64,000 nucleotides of DNA. Origin: Enterococcus sp. MMGLQ5-1 (GTDB lineage Bacteria > Bacillota > Bacilli > Lactobacillales > Streptococcaceae). The notes below the pieces were generated by a model. That model did not search any database, was not told the origin of the DNA, and saw only the letters and a list, made by a program, of their open reading frames with translations. The translations under genes were made by a program, and so were the position numbers. Within the stretch, counting starts at the first letter, position 1. Each line of letters begins with the position of its first letter. Positions 34,647 to 44,378 of this stretch are shown in pieces. The DNA lies in assembly GCF_013155265.1 (NCBI RefSeq), contig NZ_JABJXU010000006.1, forward strand, positions 1 to 64,000. The letters are read 5' to 3'.

Positions 34647-35432
34647 CTAAAATTTCCTGAAACGTTCATACCGCTGTGCCTTTAATGCTTCTTTCGACAT
34701 TGTTGACAGCTCACTCATTTTTTCAATTAAGCTTTTGCGCAGGATATTTAAGCTTTTGCTGACTGGCAAATTTTCCCCCTTGAATGTCTCAGGGATTATT
34801 TTATCAATGACTTGCATTTCAAGCAAGTCATTGGCAGTAATTTTCATCAATTCAGCTGCTTCATTAGCTCTTGAGCCGTCTTTCCATAAGATTGAGGCAA
34901 AGCCTTCTGGTGAAAGAATGGCATACATCGCATGTTCAAACATCCATACTTCATTTCCTACCGCTAGAGCTAGGGCGCCACCAGAACCACCTTCACCGAT
35001 AATGACAGATATAATTGGCACACTCAAATCAGACATAGCCATCAAGTTATGAGCTATTGCTTCGCCCTGACCACGCTCTTCTGCACCAATACCAGAAAAT
35101 GCACCTGCTGTATTGATGAAGGTCACAACTGGCCGATTAAATTTTTCTGCTTGCTTCATTAAGCGTAAAGCCTTACGATAGCCCTCTGGGTGTGGCTGTC
35201 CAAAATTGCGATCAAGATTATCCTGCAAATTAATTCCTTTTTGGATACCGATAACAGTTACAGGCCTTTTATCTAATTTAGCAATACCACCAACAATTGC
35301 CAAATCATCTGCAAAATTTCGATCGCCATGAAATTCAATAAAATCTGTAAAAACTGTTTGAATGATATCAAGCGTTGAAAAACGATCCTGACTTCTTGCA
35401 ATTTTTATGATGTCAGCCGCTTTTTTAATCAT
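34647..35432 (-). CDS. accA: Acetyl-CoA carboxylase carboxyltransferase subunit alpha
   Basis: A 261-residue crotonase-fold subunit; with AccD it moves CO2 from carboxybiotin to acetyl-CoA to make malonyl-CoA. Typical parts are [35 protein letters not shown]-like wording, [26 protein letters not shown] and [21 protein letters not shown]. It is the last gene of the fab-acc cluster and overlaps accD by 8 bases. SD GGAGGTGA. Confidence 0.97.
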   Translation of the reverse strand: MIKKAADIIKIARSQDRFSTLDIIQTVFTDFIEFHGDRNFADDLAIVGGIAKLDKRPVTVIGIQKGINLQDNLDRNFGQPHPEGYRKALRLMKQAEKFNRPVVTFINTAGAFSGIGAEERGQGEAIAHNLMAMSDLSVPIISVIIGEGGSGGALALAVGNEVWMFEHAMYAILSPEGFASILWKDGSRANEAAELMKITANDLLEMQVIDKIIPETFKGENLPVSKSLNILRKSLIEKMSELSTMSKEALKAQRYERFRKF

Positions 35433-36288
35433 GAGTCACCTCCAGATGAATGGAAAGAATTTGTGAAATCATTTCTTTCATTTTTTCACGTTTAACAATT
35501 GCATCAACGAAGCCATGAGTCAATAAAAATTCTGATTTTTGAAAATCCTCCGGTAGTTGAGTTCGCATCGTTTGCTCAATCACTCGCCTTCCAGCAAAAC
35601 CAACCAAGGTCTGAGGCTCAGCTAAAATAATATCACCCTCCATGGCAAAGCTCGCTGTCACACCACCCGTTGTCGGATCAGTTAGGACTGTTAAATATAG
35701 CAAACCAGCATTGGAATGCTTTTTTACCGCAGCAGAAATTTTTGCCATTTGCATCAATGACATAATCCCCTCCTGCATCCTAGCACCGCCAGAGGCTGTA
35801 AATAAAATAACAGGTAATTGATTTTCAAGCGCATATTCAAATAAACGTGTTATTTTTTCACCCACGACAGTTCCCATTGATGCCATAATAAAATTAGAAT
35901 CCATAATACCAAGAGCAGCTTCAAATTGATTAATCGTCGCATGACCCGTTAAAACTGCTTCATCAAGACCAGTTTTTGCCTTGACCGTCGCCAATTTTTC
36001 CTTGTATTTTGGAAAATCAAGTGGATCTTCTGTTTGAATACCCGTAAATAATTCTTCAAATTCATCTGCAATCAATGAAAGACGCTCTTTCGCTGTAATC
36101 CTAAAATTATAATGGCAGCTTGGACAAATCATGTGACAGCCAAGGTCTTTCGTATAGATCATTGCTTTACAGCTAGGACATTTTGCCCAGCTTTGATCAG
36201 GTACTTCAGGCGCTTTATTGACTGATGAATTTAACGTTTTATTTGGATTAATTCTGATATATTTTTTCTTTTTACTAAATAAAGCCAT
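35425..36288 (-). CDS. accD: Acetyl-CoA carboxylase carboxyltransferase subunit beta
   Basis: A 287-residue subunit with the N-terminal four-Cys zinc ribbon ([21 protein letters not shown], about 38-60), then the crotonase core with [21 protein letters not shown] and [14 protein letters not shown]. All four zinc-binding cysteines are present. It lies 30 bases after accC and overlaps accA, so the alpha and beta subunits are made together. Confidence 0.97.
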   Translation of the reverse strand: MALFSKKKKYIRINPNKTLNSSVNKAPEVPDQSWAKCPSCKAMIYTKDLGCHMICPSCHYNFRITAKERLSLIADEFEELFTGIQTEDPLDFPKYKEKLATVKAKTGLDEAVLTGHATINQFEAALGIMDSNFIMASMGTVVGEKITRLFEYALENQLPVILFTASGGARMQEGIMSLMQMAKISAAVKKHSNAGLLYLTVLTDPTTGGVTASFAMEGDIILAEPQTLVGFAGRRVIEQTMRTQLPEDFQKSEFLLTHGFVDAIVKREKMKEMISQILSIHLEVTHD

Positions 36289-36317
36289 TTATTGCCTCCC
36301 AATTTTTAAATAATTTC

Positions 36318-37679
36318 TCATTGATTCCAATTGGGTAAAAAATGCTCGGTCAAGAAAGCAGTGTCGTAATCCCCCGCAATCACGTTTGGATTGGCAATTA
36401 AATCTAATTGAAAATCAACATTCGTAATAATACCCTCAACCTCAAATTCTCCAAGCGCACGTTGCATTTTCATCAATGCTTCAAAACGATTTTTACCATG
36501 TACGATTACTTTGGCAACCATCGAATCATAGTAAGGGGGAATTGTATAGCCTTCATACATTGCTGAATCAACTCTGACACCGACACCACCACTCGGTAAA
36601 AAAAGTGATTGAATCGTACCAGGGCTTGGTGCGAAATTAAAGGCTGGATTTTCAGCATTAATTCTGCATTCAATTGCGTGACCATTAATTTGTATATCTG
36701 ACTGAGTCAGCTCTAGTGGCTCACCAGCTGCAATATTGATTTGAGCTTTAACAATATCAACATTTGTCACAAATTCTGTCACAGGATGCTCAACCTGAAC
36801 ACGGGTATTCATTTCCATAAAGTAAAATTTTCCACTTACTTCATCCAGTAGAAATTCAATTGTACCTGCATTTTGATAGCCAACATGCTTAGCCGCTCGG
36901 ACTGCTGCTTCACCAATTTTTGAGCGTAATGTTTGCCCAATGGCGATGCTTGGTGCTTCTTCCAAAACCTTTTGATTATTACGCTGTAATGAGCAATCAC
37001 GTTCACCAAGATGAATGACATGCCCAAAAGAATCACCAAGAATCTGCACCTCAATATGTCGAGCTGGATAAACTACCTTCTCGATATACATGGCACCATT
37101 ACCAAATGCTGCCTTGGCTTCCTCGCTAGCATTTTCAAATTGCGAAGGCAGCTCCTCTGGACTGGCAACCTTACGGATACCCTTCCCACCACCACCTGCT
37201 GATGCCTTTAACATTACCGGATAACCAATTGCTTTGGCAATCTCTATCGCGTCCTCAGCTGTATAAACCTCGCCATCACTGCCCGGAATTACAGGAACAC
37301 CAGCTTCAATCATCTCTTTACGGGCGTTAATTTTATCGCCCATCAAATCCATCACTTCAGCACTCGGACCAATAAATGTAATATTCATTTCCTCACACAT
37401 TCTTGCGAATTTTGAGTTTTCAGATAAAAAGCCAAAGCCCGGATGAATGGCTTCCGCATGAGTCACAATCGCTGCACTTAATATTTGCTTCATATCCAAA
37501 TATGATTCACTCGCCTTAGCACTTCCAATACAAATCGCTTCATCAGCGAGATAAACATGAAGTGCTTCAGAATCCGCCTGAGAATAAACAGCAACCGTCT
37601 GAATACCAAGCTCTCTTGCTGCACGGATAATACGAACAGCAATTTCCCCTCGATTAGCGATTAATATTTTTTGAAACAT
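36318..37679 (-). CDS. accC: Biotin carboxylase subunit of acetyl-CoA carboxylase
   Basis: A 453-residue ATP-grasp enzyme that carboxylates biotin on AccB. Visible motifs: IANRGEIAVRIIRAARELG at the start, the glycine-rich loop KASAGGGGKGIR (about 159-170), ERDCSLQRNNQK and FMEMNTRVQVEHPVTE. Length is standard. AAAGGAG precedes the ATG. A 200-base gap separates it from fabZ. That gap holds a 9-bp inverted repeat (TTAAGATAA at 37805, TTATCTTAA at 37857) but no gene. Confidence 0.98.
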   Translation of the reverse strand: MFQKILIANRGEIAVRIIRAARELGIQTVAVYSQADSEALHVYLADEAICIGSAKASESYLDMKQILSAAIVTHAEAIHPGFGFLSENSKFARMCEEMNITFIGPSAEVMDLMGDKINARKEMIEAGVPVIPGSDGEVYTAEDAIEIAKAIGYPVMLKASAGGGGKGIRKVASPEELPSQFENASEEAKAAFGNGAMYIEKVVYPARHIEVQILGDSFGHVIHLGERDCSLQRNNQKVLEEAPSIAIGQTLRSKIGEAAVRAAKHVGYQNAGTIEFLLDEVSGKFYFMEMNTRVQVEHPVTEFVTNVDIVKAQINIAAGEPLELTQSDIQINGHAIECRINAENPAFNFAPSPGTIQSLFLPSGGVGVRVDSAMYEGYTIPPYYDSMVAKVIVHGKNRFEALMKMQRALGEFEVEGIITNVDFQLDLIANPNVIAGDYDTAFLTEHFLPNWNQ

Positions 37680-37879
37680 AATTTCTCCTTTAATTTGAAT
37701 GAAATTGAATGGGATATGCTAGTAAACAACTGTATTCAATATTTTTGGCGTTTTTTATTTCACTCAACTATAAGCCTCAAAGCTTATCTCTGAAGCTAAG
37801 ATTTTTAAGATAAATAAACTTAACTAAAGCGATAAACTGCTTAAAGTCAAAAGTCCTTATCTTAACAGCTGCCTAATGC

Positions 37880-38299
37880 TTAGCCTATCATAAAGGTCAG
37901 TTCAGCCTCAGCAACCTTTTTACCATCAACATAAGCTATACCTTTTCCGATACCAGCAATCTTCTTCACCTTAATAATTTCAACTTCTAATTGGAGGGTA
38001 TCACCAGGAACAACCTTTTGTCTGAATTTCGCCTTATCAATACCACCAAAATAAGCCGTTTTGCCTTTAAATTCATCTAGTGAAAGTAATGCGACAGCCC
38101 CAGCCTGAGCAAGGGCTTCAATAATTAAAACACCCGGCATGACAGGCTCTTCAGGAAAATGACCATTAAAGAACTCTTCGTTAGCGGTCACATTCTTTCT
38201 AGCAACTACTTTTTGACCGGGCTCAATACTTTCAACTCGATCTAATAATAAAAATGGGTAACGGTGTGGAATAATTGCTTTAATTTCATTAATATTCAT
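37880..38299 (-). CDS. fabZ: 3-hydroxyacyl-ACP dehydratase FabZ
   Basis: A 139-residue hot-dog-fold dehydratase. The catalytic His is in [13 protein letters not shown] and the Glu in [14 protein letters not shown], with [12 protein letters not shown] between. It dehydrates beta-hydroxyacyl-ACP. Because no fabM was seen in the cluster, this enzyme (or another one elsewhere) might also isomerise the trans-2 bond, as the FabZ1-type enzyme does in Lactococcus/Enterococcus. That cannot be read from the sequence. Confidence 0.96.
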   Translation of the reverse strand: MNINEIKAIIPHRYPFLLLDRVESIEPGQKVVARKNVTANEEFFNGHFPEEPVMPGVLIIEALAQAGAVALLSLDEFKGKTAYFGGIDKAKFRQKVVPGDTLQLEVEIIKVKKIAGIGKGIAYVDGKKVAEAELTFMIG

Positions 38300-38327
38300 T
38301 ACGGCCTCACTTCAATCCAATAATTAA

Positions 38328-38816
38328 TTATTTAATTCTAAATAGCGGTTGTCCAAATTCAACAACTGTTTCCGCATCAATAAGAACTTCAGAAATAACA
38401 CCTGATTTGTCAGCTGGAATTTCATTCATTACTTTCATTGCTTCAACAATACAAAGCGTATCACCCTTATTTACTTGACTGCCAACTTCGACAAATTTTG
38501 CTTTGTCTGGTGCTGGTTGAAGATAAACCACACCAACTAGAGGACTAGACACTAAATCTCCCTCTGGCTCAACTGTTGATTCGACAATTGTTTCTTCAAT
38601 AGAAACCTCTGTCACATCATTCAATACAGCCTCTTCAATACCATTTTGTTTATTCAACTGACTAGCAACCACTTGATTATTGGAATCGGGTGTTTTAGTA
38701 TTAACAAATTCGTTTTTACTTAATACCAATTCAAAATCCCCTTGCTTTAAATGGATTTCTTTAATTGACGATTGATCAATTTTATCAATAATTTTATTTA
38801 TTTCAGAAAAATTCAA
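38328..38816 (-). CDS. accB: Biotin carboxyl carrier protein of acetyl-CoA carboxylase
   Basis: The biotin-carrying subunit. The biotinyl domain is the last 75 residues with EAMKVMNEI, Lys being the biotinylation site. The middle is a flexible Glu/Val/Thr-rich linker. I set the start at a TTG at 38816: GGGAGG lies 8 bases before it, and the resulting N-terminus (NFSEINKIIDKIDQSSIKE) aligns with known AccB starts. An ATG at 38843 would put the ribosome binding site inside the gene. That gives 162 residues. Confidence 0.93.
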   Translation of the reverse strand: MNFSEINKIIDKIDQSSIKEIHLKQGDFELVLSKNEFVNTKTPDSNNQVVASQLNKQNGIEEAVLNDVTEVSIEETIVESTVEPEGDLVSSPLVGVVYLQPAPDKAKFVEVGSQVNKGDTLCIVEAMKVMNEIPADKSGVISEVLIDAETVVEFGQPLFRIK

Positions 38817-38931
38817 GAATAAAGCCTCCCTATTATTCATCATAAAACACTAAATATTTTGCATTATTAATAAATAATTAAACATATAAATAATGTAGTT
38901 ATTCATTATTAAGCACCTCTAATTTTTATGA

Positions 38932-40167
38932 TTAGTCTTTAGCAGTCCAACGTTTTAATGCAATAACAGCATTATGTCCACCGAAGCCAAAAGTATTTGA
39001 AATCGCATAATCAAAGTGAGCTGCTTGTCCTTGACCATAGATGACATTTGCTTCAATGTCTTCACCTAATTCTTTAGTACCAGCAGTAACTGGAATAAAA
39101 TCTTGACGAATTGCTTCTAAGGTGGCAATGGCTTCTACACCACCAGCACCACCGAGCAGGTGTCCTGTCATAGATTTTGTAGAAGAAACAGGCGTATCCT
39201 TGCCAAATAATTCAACGATAGCTTGGCTTTCACCCTTCTCATTCGCTTGTGTGCTCGTGCCATGTGCATTAACATAGCCAACCTGATTTGGTTCAATCCC
39301 TGCTTCCTCAAGCGCCAAGGCCATCGCCTTTTTCGCACCACTACCATCAGGACGAGGCGAGGTCATGTGGTAGGCATCACAGTTTGAGCCATAGCCAACA
39401 ACCTCACCTAAGATTGTTGCACCTCGAGCTTGGGCATGTGCTAAGCTTTCTAAAACTAGAATACCGGCACCTTCACCCATCACGAAACCATTCCTATCCT
39501 TGTCAAATGGAATTGAAGCACGCGCAGGATCTTCTGTTGTTGATAAGGCAGTCAATGAATTAAAGCCTGCAATTCCGATTTCAGTAATTGAAGCTTCTGC
39601 ACCACCAGCTAAAATAATATCTGAATACCCATGCTTAATATTTCTAAAGGCCTCGCCAATTGAATTAGTAGCTGAAGCACAAGCTGTTGTTACACACGTA
39701 CAAATACCCTCTGCACCGACACGCATCGCAATGTTTCCTGCCGCCATGTTGACAATTGACATCGGTACAAATAACGGTTGAACACGGCGAGGTCCCTTAG
39801 TAACTAGGCGACCAACCTGCTCTTGAATCGTTTGCAGCCCACCAATACCTGAACCAACGATGACACCAAAGCGTTCCTTATTAACCTTGTCGGTATCGAC
39901 TCCACTCATCGCTAGTGCCTCAAGTGCTGCATAAATACCAAATAACGAGAATAAATCCATTCGCTTTGCATCTTTCTTTTGAAAATACTTATCAAAGGGG
40001 AAATCCTTGACTTCTGCTGCATTATGCACACCAAATTCTGTTGTATCAAATTTTGTAATCTGAGCAATGCCTGATTTCCCAGCTTTTAATGCATTCCAAA
40101 ATGTTTCCGCTGTACTTCCAATTGGTGAGGTGACACCATAACCCGTAATTACTACACGATTTGTCAT
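38932..40167 (-). CDS. fabF: Beta-ketoacyl-ACP synthase II
   Basis: It elongates acyl-ACP with malonyl-ACP. The Cys-His-His triad is seen in TACASATNSIGEAF, VNAHGTSTQANEKGE and KSMTGHLLGGAGG. Start at 40167 (MTNRVVITGYG): AAAGGA lies 8 bases upstream, whereas the in-frame ATG at 40200 has no site. That gives 411 residues, normal for FabF. It lies 124 bases after fabG. Confidence 0.97.
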   Translation of the reverse strand: MTNRVVITGYGVTSPIGSTAETFWNALKAGKSGIAQITKFDTTEFGVHNAAEVKDFPFDKYFQKKDAKRMDLFSLFGIYAALEALAMSGVDTDKVNKERFGVIVGSGIGGLQTIQEQVGRLVTKGPRRVQPLFVPMSIVNMAAGNIAMRVGAEGICTCVTTACASATNSIGEAFRNIKHGYSDIILAGGAEASITEIGIAGFNSLTALSTTEDPARASIPFDKDRNGFVMGEGAGILVLESLAHAQARGATILGEVVGYGSNCDAYHMTSPRPDGSGAKKAMALALEEAGIEPNQVGYVNAHGTSTQANEKGESQAIVELFGKDTPVSSTKSMTGHLLGGAGGVEAIATLEAIRQDFIPVTAGTKELGEDIEANVIYGQGQAAHFDYAISNTFGFGGHNAVIALKRWTAKD

Positions 40168-40291
40168 TTTAATTCCTTTCAATCTCTTATCAATATTCAA
40201 AAATTAACCTGCAGCCATTCCAAGCAAATAGGCTTAACTCAAAAAGGTTATCCAAAATTAACCACTATTATTAATTGGTAATTGTTAATTA

Positions 40292-41029
40292 TTAACCATT
40301 CATTGTCATACCGCCATCAATGGCGATGACTTGACCTGTTAAATACTCTTGCTCTGCCAAAAAGATTGCGATATCTGCAACCTCTTCAACTGTACCAAAA
40401 CGCTTCATTGGTATTTGTGCAATAGAAGCTGTCTTTACCTTCTCTGATAAAACTTCAGTCATTTCAGTTTCAATAAAGCCTGGCGCAATGGCATTTACTC
40501 GTATATTTCGTCCAGCAACCTCTCGGGCAACAGATTTAGTGAATCCAATCGCACCAGCCTTACTCGCTGCATAATTCGCTTGACCAATATTACCAACTAG
40601 CCCAACAACTGAGCTTAAGTTGATAATCGCACCTTGACGCTGCTTACTCATTGCTTTTATCACTTGCTGAGTCATATTAAAAGTACCAGTTAAATTAATT
40701 TTCAAAACCTTTTCAAAATCTTCCGCAGTCATTTTCAGCATCAATTTGTCCGCAGTGACGCCTGCATTATTTACTAAAATATCCACTGATCCCAGCGCTT
40801 CAGTCGCTTCTGCTATCATTGCTGTACAAGAAGCAAAATCTGAAATATCACCACAAACAGAAATTGCTTTCACACCTAAGTCAGTAAATTCTTGAACCAA
40901 TTCAGGACTAATTGCTGAACGACCATTAAGCACTACATTGGCACCACGCTTGGCGAAGGCCAAGGCAATGCCCTTTCCGATGCCGCGAGTTGATCCAGTA
41001 ATAAAAACATTCTTTCCAGTTAATTCCAT
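40292..41029 (-). CDS. fabG: 3-oxoacyl-ACP reductase FabG
   Basis: A 245-residue short-chain dehydrogenase reducing beta-ketoacyl-ACP with NADPH. TGSTRGIGKGIA is the nucleotide-binding loop, NNAG at about residue 88, the catalytic Ser near 140 (INLSSVVG) and YAASKAG holds Tyr and Lys. AGGAGA lies 10 bases before the ATG, directly at the fabD stop. Confidence 0.97.
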   Translation of the reverse strand: MELTGKNVFITGSTRGIGKGIALAFAKRGANVVLNGRSAISPELVQEFTDLGVKAISVCGDISDFASCTAMIAEATEALGSVDILVNNAGVTADKLMLKMTAEDFEKVLKINLTGTFNMTQQVIKAMSKQRQGAIINLSSVVGLVGNIGQANYAASKAGAIGFTKSVAREVAGRNIRVNAIAPGFIETEMTEVLSEKVKTASIAQIPMKRFGTVEEVADIAIFLAEQEYLTGQVIAIDGGMTMNG

Positions 41030-41959
41030 CTATTTTTCTCCTATGTCCAATAAGGTGTTTAGCGTTTCAATATTTTCGACACGATAAGTGTTCTGTGAGT
41101 TATCAATTTTCTTCATAAAACCTGTCAAGGTCTTACCTGGCCCGATTTCAATAAAGGTATCAAATCCTTTGATTATCAAAGTATTAATGGATTCGAAAAA
41201 GCGAACAGGTTCCATAACTTGGCGTGTCAATAAGGAGCTAATTTCATTAGTTTCAAAGAGCTGAGCAGTTGTATTACTAACAACAGGTAACTGCAAAGCC
41301 TGAAATTCAACTGCTGTTAATGCCTTCGCTAATTTTTCTGAAGCTGGCTTTAAGAGTGCTGTATGAAAAGGACCCGATACATTTAGTTCTATCAAACGCT
41401 TGCTACCTGCAGCTTTCAATAATTCAACTGCATAATCTACCGCTGACACCTCACCACCAATAACAATCTGCTGTGGTGTATTATAATTCGCTGGTGCAAC
41501 AATTCCTCTTTCACTCGCCTGTTCACAAATTGTCTCAATTGTATCAATCGGGGTATTCATCACTGCCACCATCTTACCTGTACCTGCCGGCGCTGCTTCA
41601 GACATATATTGTCCGCGCTTAGCAATTAAAGCAACAGCAGCCTGAAATTCAATAGCGCCGCCAATCACCAAAGCTGCATATTCACCTAGAGATAAACCAA
41701 GCGCTGCTTCAGGTCGAATCCCCTTTTCAATTAAGAGACGAGCAATTGCCACATCTACCGTTAAAATAGCTGGCTGTGTATATTGTGTTTCATTTAATTT
41801 AGGATTTTCCGAAAAAATTAAGGCTTCAAGTTCATAGCCTATCACCTGATTTGCCTCGGCAAATGTTTCACGAACAATTGGAAATTGCTCATATAAATCC
41901 TTTGCCATACCAGTATATTGTGCACCTTGGCCAGCAAACATAAAAACAGTCTTACTCAT
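41030..41959 (-). CDS. fabD: Malonyl-CoA:ACP transacylase
   Basis: A 309-residue transacylase loading malonyl onto ACP. The nucleophile motif is LGLSLGEYAAL (GxSxG, near residue 90), with FAGQGAQYTGM at the start and VSGPFHTALL carrying the catalytic His. The start is placed at 41959 (MSKTVFMF) because GGGAGGGAC lies just before it; an ATG four codons earlier lacks a site. Confidence 0.97.
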   Translation of the reverse strand: MSKTVFMFAGQGAQYTGMAKDLYEQFPIVRETFAEANQVIGYELEALIFSENPKLNETQYTQPAILTVDVAIARLLIEKGIRPEAALGLSLGEYAALVIGGAIEFQAAVALIAKRGQYMSEAAPAGTGKMVAVMNTPIDTIETICEQASERGIVAPANYNTPQQIVIGGEVSAVDYAVELLKAAGSKRLIELNVSGPFHTALLKPASEKLAKALTAVEFQALQLPVVSNTTAQLFETNEISSLLTRQVMEPVRFFESINTLIIKGFDTFIEIGPGKTLTGFMKKIDNSQNTYRVENIETLNTLLDIGEK

Positions 41960-41984
41960 TGTCCCTCCCATAGGATTATCTCAC

Positions 41985-42941
41985 TTAGTCCTCAAACCGC
42001 TGTGCTGTTTTCAAGGTTGCTTGAAAGCCGGCATAAATATCTTCAACAATTTCTGAGACAGTTTCTTCTTTATGAATTAAGCCGGCAATTTGTCCTGACA
42101 TAACAGAACCGTTGTCCATATCACCATCAACAACAGCAGCACGCAATGCGCCCTTCCCCAATTCTTCAAAAATTTCTAAATCCGGATTTTCGACCCTTAA
42201 CGCTGCGATTTCAGCTTTTTCAAATTCACGCGTTAATTTATTTTTTAAAGCACGTACTGGATGACCGAAATGAACACTTGAAATAACCGTATCAATATCA
42301 CGCGCTTTAATGACCTTATCTTTATAATTTTGATGAACATTCGTTTCTTTAGCAACTACAAAACGAGTGCCCACCTGCACACCTTCTGCGCCTAGCATGA
42401 AAGCAGCAGCCATGCCACGACCATCACCGACACCACCTGCACCAATGACAGGAATTTCTAATGCATCAACAATTTGTGGTAGACCAGCCATGGTTGTTGT
42501 CTTTCCGACATGTCCACCAGCCTCCATACCTTCAAAAACAACAGCATCCGCACCAATACGCTCCATTTTTTTTGCGATAGCAACTGAAGGTACGACTGGG
42601 ATCACTTTAATGCCTGCTGCTTTAAAGCGTGGCATATGCTTCGTTGGATTACCAGCACCTGTTGTAATTACCTTAACACCCTCTTCAATCACTGCATCGA
42701 CAATATCCTCTGCGAAGGGTGAAAGTAGCATTATATTTACCGCAAATGGTTTATCAGTAATTTTTTTTACTTTTCTAATTTGTTCAACAACGACCTCTTT
42801 GGGTGCATTACCACCCGCAATAATCCCTAATCCACCTGCATTACTGACCGCACCTGCTAAATCAGCATCGGCAATCCAGGCCATTGCACCTTGAAAAATA
42901 GGGTATTTAATCTCTAATAATTCCGTTACTCGATTTTTCAT
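41985..42941 (-). CDS. fabK: Enoyl-ACP reductase II FabK (FMN)
   Basis: A 318-residue FMN-dependent reductase, the FabK type that replaces FabI in streptococci. Typical motifs: YPIFQGAMAWIADADLAGAVSNAGGLG, EGMEAGGHVGKTTTM, VIGAGGVGDGRGMAAAFMLGAEGVQVGTRF. It catalyses the last step of each elongation cycle. It is separated from acpP by a strong terminator-like hairpin. The divergent gene at 45239 is a relative from the same superfamily but a different subgroup. Confidence 0.96.
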   Translation of the reverse strand: MKNRVTELLEIKYPIFQGAMAWIADADLAGAVSNAGGLGIIAGGNAPKEVVVEQIRKVKKITDKPFAVNIMLLSPFAEDIVDAVIEEGVKVITTGAGNPTKHMPRFKAAGIKVIPVVPSVAIAKKMERIGADAVVFEGMEAGGHVGKTTTMAGLPQIVDALEIPVIGAGGVGDGRGMAAAFMLGAEGVQVGTRFVVAKETNVHQNYKDKVIKARDIDTVISSVHFGHPVRALKNKLTREFEKAEIAALRVENPDLEIFEELGKGALRAAVVDGDMDNGSVMSGQIAGLIHKEETVSEIVEDIYAGFQATLKTAQRFED

Positions 42942-42982
42942 CTTTCAGTTCACATTCCTTTTTTAAATTAATTGGAGTTTTT

Positions 42983-43020
42983 AAAAAATTATGGAAATAG
43001 AACAATTCTATTTCCATAAT
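42983..43020 (-). terminator. Terminator-like hairpin between acpP and fabK
   Basis: ATTATGGAAATAGAA (42988-43002) and its exact complement (43006-43020) form a 15-bp perfect stem with a three-base loop, followed on the minus strand by six T. It lies inside the operon, 50 bases after acpP, so part of the transcripts should end here. Confidence 0.88.
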
Positions 43021-43070
43021 CACATAAATTGTTTTGATGATAGTGAAGAACACTGCCATCAATATACGAC

Positions 43071-43295
43071 TTAGGCTAATTTAGCTTCAACAAACTTCAC
43101 TAAATCCTCAACAGTATTCAAGCCTTCTTCTGACTCGATTTGAACATCGAATTCATCTTCGATTTCATTAATAATTTGGAATAAATCCAAAGAATCTGCT
43201 TCTAAATCTTCAAAAGAAGTTTTTAAAGTTACTTCTTCTTTTTCCTTACCTAATTCTTCAACGATAATATCTTGCACCTTGTCAAAAACTGCCAT
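43071..43295 (-). CDS. acpP: Acyl carrier protein
   Basis: A 74-residue acidic four-helix carrier. The phosphopantetheine Ser is Ser35 in [11 protein letters not shown], the usual DSL motif. It carries growing acyl chains for all Fab enzymes around it. SD GGAGG 8 bases before the ATG. It has a terminator after it and a palindrome before it, as expected for a protein needed in large excess over the enzymes. Confidence 0.98.
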   Translation of the reverse strand: MAVFDKVQDIIVEELGKEKEEVTLKTSFEDLEADSLDLFQIINEIEDEFDVQIESEEGLNTVEDLVKFVEAKLA

Positions 43296-43362
43296 TTATA
43301 TGTCCTCCAAAAATATAAATTAATCCCGATTTCATTATGAAACCTCGATAAGGTAAATATTT

Positions 43363-43382
43363 AAACCTAGTATACTAGGTTT
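43363..43382. promoter_or_regulatory. 20-bp perfect palindrome between fabH and acpP
   Basis: AAACCTAGTATACTAGGTTT reads the same on both strands. It lies in the 108-base gap between fabH and acpP. There is no U-run on the minus strand, so it is not a normal terminator. It could be an operator, or an RNA processing hairpin raising acpP mRNA. Confidence 0.55.
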
Positions 43383-43403
43383 ACGACCTAAATTAAACTA
43401 ATA

Positions 43404-44378
43404 TCATAACTTAATAATCAAGCTACCCCATGTTAATCCCCCGCCAAAGCCAGTCAACAGAACATTCTGTCCGCTACCAAAGCTCAATGTGCCTTTATCA
43501 ATCGCTTCTGATAAAAGGATTGGAATCGAGGCTGCTGAGGTATTACCGTAATTCTCCAAATTAACCAAAAACTTTGCTGGATCGACCTTCAATTTCCTTG
43601 GCCACTTGTCGATAATACGCACGTTAGCTTGGTGAGGTAAATAATAATCTATCTCATCGGCTTCAATACCCGCCAGTTCTAGCGTAGCCAGAATATTTTG
43701 TGGTACCTCACGCACAGCAAAATCAAAAACAGAACGACCATCCATTGTTAGCTTTTCATTTGCTTTAAATTCTTTAGAATAAGGTGATTTTGGATAAAAT
43801 GTTTTTGCAGTTAATGCTAAGCCTCGAATTCCATCAGATTGTAATTTTTCAGCCAAAAAATGTTGCTGATTATCGGCTTCTAATAACACACCACCTGCAC
43901 CATCACCAAAGAGTACCGCCGTTGAACGATCATCCCAATCTAGTGTTTTACTATGTGTTTCAGCACCGATAACTATTCCTTTTTTATATCGCCCGCTTGC
44001 AATTAATTTTTCGCCTAGCGACAAAGCGTAGATAAAGCCTGAGCAAGCAGCTTGCATATCAAAAGCAAAAGCATTCACTAGACCTGTTTTACCCTGCGTA
44101 ATCGTCGCTGTGGTTGGCATTAATGAGTCTGGTGAGATGGTTGCAATGATTAAAAAATCAATTGCTTCTGGTAAATCGCCCGATTTTTTTAAAAGCGATT
44201 GAACAATATTAATGCACAAATCAGAGGTATTTTCATCATAGGTAATATGGCGAGATTTTATACCAGTTCTAGAAGAAATCCATTCATCATTTGTATCCAT
44301 AATGGCCGCCAAATCATCATTTGTAACTACTTGTGCTGGCGCATAATGTGCAACTTGCGTAATCTTTGCAAAATTCAT
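43404..44378 (-). CDS. fabH: Beta-ketoacyl-ACP synthase III
   Basis: A 324-residue initiating condensing enzyme joining acetyl-CoA and malonyl-ACP. Catalytic Cys112 in DMQAACSGFIYAL, His in YLPHQANVRI and Asn in ENYGNTSAASIP. The start codon touches the fabT stop, with GGGGAG upstream inside fabT, so the two are coupled. Confidence 0.97.
   Translation of the reverse strand: MNFAKITQVAHYAPAQVVTNDDLAAIMDTNDEWISSRTGIKSRHITYDENTSDLCINIVQSLLKKSGDLPEAIDFLIIATISPDSLMPTTATITQGKTGLVNAFAFDMQAACSGFIYALSLGEKLIASGRYKKGIVIGAETHSKTLDWDDRSTAVLFGDGAGGVLLEADNQQHFLAEKLQSDGIRGLALTAKTFYPKSPYSKEFKANEKLTMDGRSVFDFAVREVPQNILATLELAGIEADEIDYYLPHQANVRIIDKWPRKLKVDPAKFLVNLENYGNTSAASIPILLSEAIDKGTLSFGSGQNVLLTGFGGGLTWGSLIIKL

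Noticed and set aside
42367-42894. 175-codon plus-strand ORF
   Set aside because: It is antisense to fabK, with a Pro/Ala/Ser/Thr-rich composition typical of a shadow frame, and has no ribosome binding site.
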